A stretch of 38,901 bases of DNA from Silvanigrellales bacterium (GTDB lineage: Bacteria; Bdellovibrionota_B; Oligoflexia; Silvanigrellales; Silvanigrellaceae). The stretch spans positions 1 through 38,901 of the forward strand of contig JADCJN010000115.1 in NCBI GenBank assembly GCA_020247005.1, given 5' to 3'. Numbering within the stretch: position 1 is the stretch's first letter; each line of letters starts with the position of its first letter. The position numbers were made by a program, and so were the translations under genes. Positions 16,600-23,293 of this stretch are shown piece after piece. Under the pieces are notes generated by a model. The model was not told the DNA's origin, ran no database searches, and worked only from the letters and a program-made list of their open reading frames with translations.

Positions 16600-17712
16600 T
16601 CACGGCTTCAAAAAGATGGCCACCACGTTGGACAGAAGCGCATCGCGGGTGTCCGCAGCCTCTATTTTGCGCCAGGCCGCGGCCGTTTCGGGCGTGTGTC
16701 CAAACCCCGCCTGCCATCCATCGTCGTCGAATTTCGCTTCACAAAAAACAAGGCGCAAACCATGCGCTACGGCCCATTTTCGCACATCTTCCAAGGGAAG
16801 CCCCGGATCCGAGGGGTGCAACAGCGCATCTGCAACGCTGGCACTCGAAAGCCCGAGGTAACGGAACCTCAGACTGGCGCCTCCATTGCCAAGCAGAAAC
16901 TGAAAGATCTGCCAGAAGTGGAGTTTCGCGTGCTCGCAGAACAGGCGTGCCAGGGCAAGGGGGTCGTGCGTGACTTCTTCCCACAGGCGCTCGTAACGTC
17001 CCTGAATGCGTCTTTCCAAGCGTCTCCCATGGTGACTGTAGACCATAAGTCTGAGCGTTCCACCGCGCTTAAGAGCCCGAGCGAGCCCTGCAAACATCCG
17101 CCACGGGTCTTTCTGGTGGTGCAAGACACCGAAGCATTGAATATGCGTGAACCGTTCGGCATTGCCTTCCAGAAGATGCCTCGCCGCATCGGCACAAACG
17201 TAACGGGTTGAGCCCAATTTTCGAGGTCGCCGCAGACGCGCAAACTGACTGATGCGCAGAAGGCACTCCTTCCACCTCGCGATGCCAAGCGATCGCGCAC
17301 TGAGGTCGAGAGCCTCCAGCTTCGCCCGCGGATGGAGGAGCCGCATGAGGAGCGGTTCATCGGTGCCACACCCCACCAGGGCCACATGCTCAGCTTCGCC
17401 AAACAAACTCTCAAAGTGAGTGTGCGCCTGGGCGAGGTCGCGCGCCGTGCGTGGAGACGCGTGGGCCCACTCTCCCTCCATGCCGGTGCTCAGTCCTCCG
17501 TCCACGCCCTTCGAGCGGCGCCACAAAGACGTGGCGAGGGTGGCGTCCCCTCGGGCCAAGAGACGGGCGAAGCCCGCGTGTGCAACGAGGTGCTCACTGG
17601 GGTCAGGCCGGCTCCAAACAGCCCGGTTGGGATAGGGAAACAGATTGTAGAAGAGCCTCATGCGCCGGAGGCTGTCGGGAGCGGCGGGTGCTGGGGACGA
17701 GGGGGTCTCCAC
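16600..17712 (-). CDS. Class I SAM-dependent methyltransferase
   Basis: A 370-residue methyltransferase with SAM-binding motif I at about residues 109-121 (HVALVGCGTDEPLL), the acidic motif II in LEALDLSARSL, and a later HIQCFGVLHHQKDPW segment, as in proteins that carry an N-terminal FYNLFPYPNR-type box before the fold. The ~130 C-terminal residues beyond the core are unassigned. I prefer the GTG at 17712, which has AAGGAG nine nt upstream, over an internal ATG at 17661 (no ribosome binding site) and over the maximal frame to 17844. It is upstream of, and probably cotranscribed with, the glycosyltransferase. Substrate unknown. Confidence 0.8.
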   Translation of the reverse strand: METPSSPAPAAPDSLRRMRLFYNLFPYPNRAVWSRPDPSEHLVAHAGFARLLARGDATLATSLWRRSKGVDGGLSTGMEGEWAHASPRTARDLAQAHTHFESLFGEAEHVALVGCGTDEPLLMRLLHPRAKLEALDLSARSLGIARWKECLLRISQFARLRRPRKLGSTRYVCADAARHLLEGNAERFTHIQCFGVLHHQKDPWRMFAGLARALKRGGTLRLMVYSHHGRRLERRIQGRYERLWEEVTHDPLALARLFCEHAKLHFWQIFQFLLGNGGASLRFRYLGLSSASVADALLHPSDPGLPLEDVRKWAVAHGLRLVFCEAKFDDDGWQAGFGHTPETAAAWRKIEAADTRDALLSNVVAIFLKP

Positions 17713-17850
17713 GGTCTTCGGCTCCTTGGTTGGGCAGTGCCCAAAAAGGCGGGGCGGTGAACACCCGACACCTCTTTCCAGTTTAGGCGAAGCCACCGCC
17801 GTTGCCCGCACCAAGCCTTTGACGACAGTTCTCTGCGACCCCAAACCTCC

Positions 17851-17879
17851 TTGACCTTCCTAGAAGAGTGCACTACCAC
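17851..17879 (+). promoter_or_regulatory. Probable promoter of tRNA-His
   Basis: TTGACC (17851-17856) and TACCAC (17874-17879) are separated by 17 nt and end 15 nt before the tRNA. The -35 box matches consensus at five of six positions; the -10 box is weaker. Spacing to the tRNA is right for a stable-RNA promoter. Confidence 0.4.
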
Positions 17880-17894
17880 CTTCCCTTACTTGTG

Positions 17895-17970
17895 GTGGCT
17901 GTAGTCAAGCGGTTAAGACAATGGATTGTGATTCCATCATGCGCGGGTTCAAATCCCGTCAGCCACCCCA
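17895..17970 (+). tRNA. tRNA-His (anticodon GTG)
   Basis: A complete cloverleaf: acceptor GTGGCTG pairs with CAGCCAC (17960-17966); anticodon stem ATGGA/TCCAT encloses loop TTGTGAT, giving anticodon GTG (His); T arm has GGGTTCAAATCCC. Discriminator is C (17967) and CCA is encoded (17968-17970). A G stands directly before the acceptor at 17894, supplying the G-1 that marks tRNA-His and pairs with C73. An integrase remnant lies about 550 nt downstream, so this gene may have been an integration target. Confidence 0.97.
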
Positions 17971-17978
17971 TCCCCCGA

Positions 17979-18005
17979 AGCCCTGGTCGTTTGACCGGGG
18001 CTTTT
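17979..18005 (+). terminator. Rho-independent terminator of tRNA-His
   Basis: A 10-bp stem (AGCCCTGGTC / GACCGGGGCT, one G-T wobble) with a GTTT loop, followed by a short T run, starts nine nt after the tRNA CCA end. Confidence 0.85.
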
Positions 18006-18006
18006 G

Positions 18007-18517
18007 ATTTTCAGGCAACGGAAAGAAGCGCATGTTGCGCGAGAAATCACAAGTCAGCGCCAAGAAGGGCGCCTGAATTCAAAGCTGCGTCAATTCACGA
18101 TTTCTCACGGGGTGTGACGCAATGTGATGTCATCCTGTCGTTGCCGTCGTAGTTATCGAAGAAGCAACGATGAGCGCCCCCCGCCCGGGCGCAGCGCCCT
18201 TGCCCTTCCTTCCCTCGTCGGTTCTCACAGCGCTTCATGCCTACCCGCGCTCGTGCCTCAGGACCTAGCCCACGCATCAGTCGCGCCGGACGCGGCCCCG
18301 GGGACGAGCGCCGTGCCGTAGAGAGAACCATAAATTCGAAGGTCACGCAGCAGATCCCACTTTTCGCATTGCAATGGGGCGACGGAGTTCCGTCAGCCGT
18401 CAGGGCGCCGACATGCGAGTGGATGGTGACTGATCGAGAATTAAACCGATCGATCCCGAAAATCATCGCTGACGGAACACGGTCGACAGCTGCGGAATTC
18501 CGGAATTTACTCTGCGC
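18007..18517 (+). other. Decayed stretch between tRNA-His and integrase remnant
   Basis: No intact gene is visible. The perfect 8-bp inverted repeat GAGAAATC/GATTTCTC (18041-18048 and 18099-18106) is followed on the inner side by partly matching sequence and could be a former integrase arm site or attachment region. From about 18330 an open frame reads towards the integrase remnant but is out of frame with it, so it may be its frameshifted upstream portion; I could not recognise integrase motifs there with certainty. I found no second copy of the tRNA 3' end in the window. Confidence 0.4.
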
Positions 18518-18892
18518 ATGTTCTTGTCTCCAATCCTCAAGGAACTGAAGCTGAAAACAGGGGCAGGGGAGTTCGTGCTTCCGCGTCGGAGCGCATGGGA
18601 TAAGGGCGAGCAAGCAAGGGAGATGAGTAAGTTCTTGGTTGGGCTCGGCCTACCACCCATTCGTTTTCACGATCTTAGCACGACGTGGGCTACCCTCCTG
18701 CTGTCCAGGGGCGTGGAGCCGATCCGCGTCATGAAGATGGGAGGGTGGAGCGACATGAAGACGATGATGATCTCCTTTCGCAAAGCTGGGGTCGACCTGC
18801 GAGGCGCGACCGATGCGATGACACTGCACGAAGCGAGCCGAACGACAGAGACGGTTCACGACTTCCAGCGACGTGAGACTGGAAATTGCTGA
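18518..18892 (+). pseudogene. Tyrosine recombinase/phage integrase, C-terminal remnant
   Basis: 124 codons that match the C-terminal catalytic domain of tyrosine recombinases: LPRRSAWDKGEQAREMS, then IRFHDLSTTWATLLLSRG, then IRVMKMGGWSDMKTMM. In active enzymes the box after IRFHDL continues with Arg (HxxR) and the strand after TMMI carries the nucleophilic Tyr. Here HDLS replaces HDLR, and SFRKAG stands where YIRKAG is usual, so two essential catalytic residues are lost. The N-terminal two thirds are missing or frameshifted. Its position downstream of tRNA-His suggests a relic of an integrative element. The internal ATG start is nominal. Confidence 0.8.
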
Positions 18893-18922
18893 AAGGCGAA
18901 ACACTGGATACCCATAATTTCA

Positions 18923-19171
18923 TTGTTCTTCGGCATCATCATCCGTATCAACTTTAGGGACCACAACCCGCCGCACTTCCACGCGGAGTACCAGGGCATG
19001 CAGGCGACGTTTCGCATCGACACCGGCAAGCTCCTGGACGGGGAGTTCCCGGCGAAGATGACGCGGATCGTCGAGGAGTGGGCGGCCGAGCACCGGGAGG
19101 CGCTTCAGGCGAACTGGGCAAAGGCCGTGGAGCTCGAACCGACCGCGCGCATCCCTGGCGCCGACAATTGA
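18923..19171 (+). CDS. DUF4160 domain protein
   Basis: A small protein (82 residues from the TTG at 18923) with the DUF4160 hallmark FFGIIIRINFRDHNPPHFHAEYQG. Family members normally begin a few residues earlier with an ATG; here the frame continues upstream as IPIIS, and the codon in the expected start position (18908) is ATA. Translation must therefore use ATA or the TTG at 18923, or the gene is impaired. It is followed after 16 nt by a DUF2442 gene, a pairing seen often and suspected by some to be a toxin-antitoxin-like module; the biochemical role is not established. Base composition is clearly richer in G+C than neighbouring chromosomal genes, consistent with acquisition. Confidence 0.75.
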   Translation: MFFGIIIRINFRDHNPPHFHAEYQGMQATFRIDTGKLLDGEFPAKMTRIVEEWAAEHREALQANWAKAVELEPTARIPGADN

Positions 19172-19187
19172 GCAAGGAGGGCAACGC

Positions 19188-19445
19188 ATGTTGAGGAAGG
19201 TAACGAAAGTCGAGGCGAAGACGCCGAAGATCGTCTGCACGTTCGGGACCGGCGAGGTAGTCGAATACGATTTGTCCGACGTCCTCGCGTCGAACGGCTC
19301 GGTCGCTCTGCCGCTGCGCGAGCCGGACTACTTCGGCCTCGTGTTCCTTGAGAGCGGGACGCCGACGTGGCCCAACGGCATGTGCGTCTGCCCAGACGAG
19401 ATCTTCATGCACGGGACACCTCTGCGCGTGACGGAAGCCTCGTGA
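19188..19445 (+). CDS. DUF2442 domain protein, first copy
   Basis: An 85-residue protein with DUF2442 features: an N-terminal beta-rich half ending in EYDLSDVL, then LREPDYFGLVFLE and the tail segment WPNGMCVCPDEIF. A strong ribosome binding site (AAGGAGG) precedes the ATG. It is the usual partner of DUF4160 proteins and overlaps the next gene by GTGA. Function unknown; the small size and pairing suggest a two-component module. Confidence 0.85.
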   Translation: MLRKVTKVEAKTPKIVCTFGTGEVVEYDLSDVLASNGSVALPLREPDYFGLVFLESGTPTWPNGMCVCPDEIFMHGTPLRVTEAS

Positions 19446-19696
19446 GCGCCACCACGCAGGAACCCGAGCACCCCGCCTTGCGCGTCTGGTTCGAGGAAGA
19501 CCTCATTTGCGTCGATCTGACCGACGGCAGGCAGGTGAAGACTCCCATCGCGCTCTACCCGCGCCTCGCCAACGCGACCCAAGCGCAGCGCGAGAATTTC
19601 CAAATGACAGGACGTGGGCTCGGGCTGCACTGGCCGGACCTCGACGAGGACCTCACGGTGAAGGGCATCGCCTTGGGCCGAAAAGCCACCCTGTAG
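19442..19696 (+). CDS. DUF2442 domain protein, second copy
   Basis: An 84-residue protein from a GTG at 19442 that overlaps the previous stop codon (GTGA). It has the alternative DUF2442 pattern: VWFEEDLICVDLTDGRQVKTPIALYPRL, then GLHWPDLDEDLTVKGIALGR. It differs clearly from the first copy, so this is a pair of distinct subfamilies and not a recent duplication. Together with DUF4160 it makes a three-gene, tightly coupled module next to an integrase remnant. Confidence 0.85.
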   Translation: MSATTQEPEHPALRVWFEEDLICVDLTDGRQVKTPIALYPRLANATQAQRENFQMTGRGLGLHWPDLDEDLTVKGIALGRKATL

Positions 19697-20058
19697 TCCG
19701 TTGTCGTCGGCGTTCACAGAAGGCGCCAACATTACGATTCGTGGTGGGTCGAGCCTAGACGTACCTTTGGGTGATGACGCAGTCGACTTTGCAAGAGCGC
19801 ATGAGATCGACAAGGCAAACCGTAACGATTCTTAGGTTCGAACTTCGACGAAAATGAGGTCGTTTCCTTTTTGAAGGCTGGACAACTCTTGAGCAAAGCG
19901 GCGTCGTAAACTGCGGGGTATGAGGAATTGCCATTCACTCACTAACCCGCAGTTTACCGGGAGCAGCCCTGCGCTTTCGACCGCTGACGCCTGATGAAAT
20001 TCACCCTCACTGCAGGCAACACAGGCGTTTTGTCTACGCTCAATGCGCCTTCAAGGAG
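19697..20058. other. Intergenic region at the island's right side
   Basis: No convincing gene in 362 nt. It holds the perfect inverted repeat annotated separately, and base composition falls back towards the surrounding chromosome. It separates the DUF trio from a minus-strand secreted-protein gene, so both transcripts must end here, yet I see no clear terminator hairpin with a T tract. Confidence 0.5.
19906..19957. repeat. Perfect 12-bp inverted repeat with 28-nt spacer
   Basis: GTAAACTGCGGG (19906-19917) and CCCGCAGTTTAC (19946-19957) are exact inverse complements. There is no T tract, so it does not look like an intrinsic terminator. It could be a protein-binding or recombination site at the island boundary; this is inference from form and location. 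Confidence 0.6.
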
Positions 20059-20625
20059 TCATTCAAACCGAATGCTGTAGTTCGCGCCGTTTGCACTGTC
20101 CCAAGTGCCGTCCTCGGCCACAAATGCAAAAGACATGTCCCAGGCATTCGGTTGTCCGACTTGGTCTCGTGCATAAAACATGACGTCGAGTTCGGCTTGC
20201 GAGGGCAAGCTGTAGTTCCACGATCCCCCACCCGTGCATGCAGGATACGGACGTCCCACGCTTGGTGAGCCCGCTGGTACACACGTCGACACGTTACGCA
20301 GTCCGCCCACCGACACCATTTCCACGAAATTGGAATTCGCCATAGGGAAAACCCCTTGTCGCCCATTCAGGGAAACGTAAACAGAAATACGACCCCACTG
20401 CGTGGCCTGAAGGGGACCCTGGTACGAAACGGTGAAGCGAGGCCAGCCTCCGTAGCGACGGTTTTGCGCGCACACGCGCGCTGGACCCACCACCTTGCAT
20501 TCCGAGTCAATAACGTAGTCGGGTGGGTAATTGCTGGCGTTCGCAACCGATGCCAATCCAAGGATGTTCGCAACCGCGAAAAAAGAAAGAAATTGAATCG
20601 ATTTGAGAGTGGCTTGAAACGCCAT
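20059..20625 (-). CDS. Secreted protein of unknown function
   Basis: A 188-residue protein I do not recognise. It opens with a Sec signal peptide (basic start, hydrophobic core FLSFFAVANILGLA, cleavage plausible after ANA), followed by a ~160-residue mature part rich in aromatic residues, Gly, Ser and Asn, with four Cys, compatible with a beta-rich extracytoplasmic domain. The ATG at 20625 has AAAAGGAG eight nt upstream, which decides it over the longer frame to 20748. It is 144 nt downstream of the RNase H-like gene, far enough for its own promoter. Confidence 0.8.
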   Translation of the reverse strand: MAFQATLKSIQFLSFFAVANILGLASVANASNYPPDYVIDSECKVVGPARVCAQNRRYGGWPRFTVSYQGPLQATQWGRISVYVSLNGRQGVFPMANSNFVEMVSVGGLRNVSTCVPAGSPSVGRPYPACTGGGSWNYSLPSQAELDVMFYARDQVGQPNAWDMSFAFVAEDGTWDSANGANYSIRFE

Positions 20626-20769
20626 GGTGTGGGCTCCTTTTTGTGGGGAAGGGCACTGTTTCCCGTGCCTGACGCCCTCGTACCAAATCTGAGGCCCCTT
20701 GGCGCAACGAAGACCCCTGAACGGGATGCCAAGACGACTCGACGGCAAAACGAGCGCTCCGGGCGCAGG

Positions 20770-21366
20770 TCAGCGCAACACCCTCCTGCGGGCGAATTCG
20801 CCCACAAGCACCCTGGTTTCCTCCACGGGAACTTTTTTCCCCAGAACCTCGCGAAAACCAGGCACAACATCGCCAAGACCCGTGGAGTCGAGATCGAAAG
20901 GCATTCGGGGTGGATTCGGCACCGACAACCATTTTACCGCGACATCTTTCAAGGGTGTTTTGGAGCTTCGTTCCAGCTGGCTCAGCCCACGAAACTTCGC
21001 CTCGGGATTTTTGGCATTGGGCGTGCGCGCAATCAAAGACTTACCAGCGAGACCAAGGGTGGCAAAGAAATCGGCGAGGCTCGTGACCTCGCGGGGCCGC
21101 CATTGGAGGTCTATCCCACCCTTTAAAAGCCGCCCCGCAAAGAACGAAACACTCGCCTGGCTGTCGGTCAAAACAACGACATTGCGAAGGCTCATGAGAT
21201 GCCCAACCACAAGCCCGAGCTGAATCGCGAGACGCTCGGCTTCGTTGTTGTCGTCGGCTCTCGCGAAAAGGGAAACACCCGTTCCCAACAAGGGGACCCA
21301 CACACCGAGCCCAGCATCCCCTTCGCGGAATCCAGCATCCACGAACACACTCACCAAAGAGTCCAC
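20770..21366 (-). CDS. RNase H-like fold protein
   Basis: About 198 residues. The first 80 resemble an RNase HI-type domain: VFVDAGFREGDAGLGVW supplies the first Asp (residue 10), NNEAERLAIQLGL the Glu (44), and VVVLTDSQASV the second Asp (68), in the right order and spacing. The remaining ~115 residues, with PREVTSLADFF and a basic C terminus, are unassigned. I chose the GTG at 21366, four nt after the esterase stop and preceded by GGAGGGCGG; an ATG at 21384 overlapping that stop is an alternative. It could act on RNA-DNA hybrids or be a plant-type RNase H relative; activity is unproven. Confidence 0.65.
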   Translation of the reverse strand: MDSLVSVFVDAGFREGDAGLGVWVPLLGTGVSLFARADDNNEAERLAIQLGLVVGHLMSLRNVVVLTDSQASVSFFAGRLLKGGIDLQWRPREVTSLADFFATLGLAGKSLIARTPNAKNPEAKFRGLSQLERSSKTPLKDVAVKWLSVPNPPRMPFDLDSTGLGDVVPGFREVLGKKVPVEETRVLVGEFARRRVLR

Positions 21367-21370
21367 GCGT

Positions 21371-22288
21371 TCACCGCCCTCCATCCAGCCTATGTTTTTC
21401 AAAAAACGCGAAAAGCGCCGTTGTGGCGTGAAAAGGGTTGTCGCCGAAACTGCCAGGGCACAGAGGATTCCCTGGCCAGCAATGCCCACCGAAGCGCACG
21501 GAACAGAGTGTCACTTCAGCACCGTCTCGGCACTGGCTTCTTGTTTCACACGTCGTGTCAGAGAACTCGAAAGTTGTTTTTTCGCTCTCACACGCAAAGG
21601 CACTCGACCACCATCGAACGGTTCTCACGGCGCCTTTGTACACTGCGCCCCAATAAGGAACGACAGGGTCGAGTTTGCCATGAATTTGAAGCACAGGCAC
21701 TGCGCGTTGTGAGGTGCATTTTTTTTCGTCCATGGCAAAGACTCCGGAAACAGAGGCCATTGCTGCAAAAACATCGGAAGCCTCGCAGACAAGCCTGTGG
21801 GACAGGAAACCCCCATTCGACATTCCTGCCGCATACACACGAGAGGTGTCCACCGGCACGAGCGACTGGATTTCCTTCACAACGTCTTTTACAAATTCCA
21901 CATCGTCGGTGCGACGCAAGGCAGCCTCTCCACAGCACCAGCCTCCATTCCAGGAGGCGAATCGGGCTTGCGGATAAACAACAACGTACCCTTTTTGTTC
22001 CGCTGCGATGTTCAAATCGGTAAACCATGCTTGCACATCAGAACTCGTCAGGTAGGCGTGCAAGTTCACTATCACGGGCAAAGGAACGCCCGCCGCTGCC
22101 TTTGATGGCACGAAGATGTCGAACTTCCGCTTCTTGCCGTCATCTCCCTCATGCTCCACGGGGATGTCTTTGTAGGAACCCGGTGGCAGAAATCGGCTCA
22201 CTTCGGCTGCAAGAGCCGGCGAAAGACAGAGAAACCCAAACACCGAAAGAAACAACGACGCAACGAACCCAAAAAGGAGTCTGAACAT
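21371..22288 (-). CDS. Secreted PHB depolymerase/feruloyl-esterase-like hydrolase (LpqC family)
   Basis: A 305-residue alpha/beta hydrolase with a Sec signal peptide (FGFVASLFLSVFGFLCLSPALA). The fold is visible as RKFDIFVPSKA, PLPVIVNLHAYL, YVVVYPQA, then the nucleophile elbow AAGMSNGGFLSHRL (Ser), an Asp in HGKLDPVVPYW and a His in GGHCWPG, a complete triad. WNGGWCCGEA and paired Cys residues match secreted members of this esterase group. Likely substrates are aliphatic polyesters or aromatic esters of cell-wall type; the exact one is undetermined. GAGGAAAC precedes the ATG. The downstream RNase H-like gene begins within a few bases of its stop. Confidence 0.92.
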   Translation of the reverse strand: MFRLLFGFVASLFLSVFGFLCLSPALAAEVSRFLPPGSYKDIPVEHEGDDGKKRKFDIFVPSKAAAGVPLPVIVNLHAYLTSSDVQAWFTDLNIAAEQKGYVVVYPQARFASWNGGWCCGEAALRRTDDVEFVKDVVKEIQSLVPVDTSRVYAAGMSNGGFLSHRLVCEASDVFAAMASVSGVFAMDEKKCTSQRAVPVLQIHGKLDPVVPYWGAVYKGAVRTVRWWSSAFACESEKTTFEFSDTTCETRSQCRDGAEVTLCSVRFGGHCWPGNPLCPGSFGDNPFHATTALFAFFEKHRLDGGR

Positions 22289-22394
22289 GGTTTCCTCACA
22301 GCTGACAAGGACACAAACTCAGGAAGTCTACATCAACAGCATCAGGCCCGCGCGTTTTTGAAGCCACTTCGAAAAAATGGAAGAGTTCGCATTC

Positions 22395-22433
22395 ATTTAT
22401 CCATTTTACGGATCCCTGAGGAAAAGGATAAAT
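22395..22433. repeat. 8-bp inverted repeat upstream of the Spo0M-like gene
   Basis: ATTTATCC (22395-22402) and GGATAAAT (22426-22433) are perfect inverse complements 23 nt apart, in an A+T-rich 195-nt intergenic region between divergent genes. This is a plausible operator or hairpin site upstream of the GTG at 22484. No promoter could be called with confidence. Confidence 0.35.
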
Positions 22434-22483
22434 AAGTAAGGACAGCATAATTAACTCTGCTTTTCCAAGACAAGGAGGTCTCC

Positions 22484-23293
22484 GTGTTCAAATCCCTGCT
22501 GGCGAAGGTGGGGGTGGGCAGCGCCACCGTCGACACCCATCTCGCACCCACCCCGGTTTTTCCAGGCAGCTCTCTTCGCGCCGACATCGTCGTCAAAGGG
22601 GGAGCCGTCGAACAAGACATCGGCGGCATCACTTTGAGCCTTTGCACCCGCGCTAAAAGTGAGCACGATGATGTGGTCACCTGGCATGAAGTTGAACTCG
22701 CCCGTATTCCGGCGTGCATGCCCTTTCGAATCAACGCCGGACAGACAAAAACGATTCCTGTCGAATTCATTCTTCCTCTCGAAACCCCGCTCACCCAGTG
22801 GAATGACCGCGCCCTTTCCTGCCAGGTTTATGTGCGCACGCACCTCGACATCGCATCGGCGCTTGATGCCAAGGATGCCGACCCCCTGGCGGTCACTCCC
22901 ACCCCTGCACAAGCTGCCGTGCTCGCCGCGTGCGAACGCCTCGGCTTGAGCTTCTTCAAAGCAGACATCGAGATGGGTCAAATTCCCGGCTCAAATCTCC
23001 CTTGTTTTCAAGAAATCGAATTCAGCACCAGAGGCCTTTACGGGCCCAGTGTCGGAGAAGTGGAGGTGACGTTCGTCACACGTCCTGGATCCACTCGCGT
23101 CATTCTCGAAATCGACCGAAAGTCCCGCGGCCCTCTGAGCTTTCTCGCCTCGTCGCACGATGACATTGTTGCTTTTGAAGTGTCCGATCAAGACACCCGC
23201 CACACCGACTGGGCACTCACTATCGACGACCTCATTCGCTCGCGCGCAGGGATCTCTCGCCGTCAGAGCGTTGATCATTCACGCACGTTCTGA
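22484..23293 (+). CDS. Spo0M-family (arrestin-like) protein
   Basis: A 269-residue cytoplasmic protein matching the Spo0M family: it begins FKSLLAKVGVGSATVDTHL, has the two beta-sandwich halves, GLSFFKADIEMG near the middle and FEVSDQDTRHTDWAL in the C-terminal part. Spo0M affects sporulation control in Bacillus, but homologues are widespread in non-spore-formers, where roles in cell-cycle or cytoskeleton regulation have been proposed. The start is a GTG with AAGGAGG five nt upstream, a very strong site. Its 3' end overlaps the convergent glycosyltransferase gene by 19 nt. Confidence 0.9.
   Translation: MFKSLLAKVGVGSATVDTHLAPTPVFPGSSLRADIVVKGGAVEQDIGGITLSLCTRAKSEHDDVVTWHEVELARIPACMPFRINAGQTKTIPVEFILPLETPLTQWNDRALSCQVYVRTHLDIASALDAKDADPLAVTPTPAQAAVLAACERLGLSFFKADIEMGQIPGSNLPCFQEIEFSTRGLYGPSVGEVEVTFVTRPGSTRVILEIDRKSRGPLSFLASSHDDIVAFEVSDQDTRHTDWALTIDDLIRSRAGISRRQSVDHSRTF

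Noticed and set aside
15844-17211. 455-codon plus-strand frame across the glycosyltransferase and methyltransferase
   Set aside because: Spans two real minus-strand genes and their junction; no protein motifs.
17895-20058. Complete integrative element with left and right attachment sites
   Set aside because: No second copy of the tRNA-His 3' end was found and the integrase is inactive, so boundaries cannot be set.
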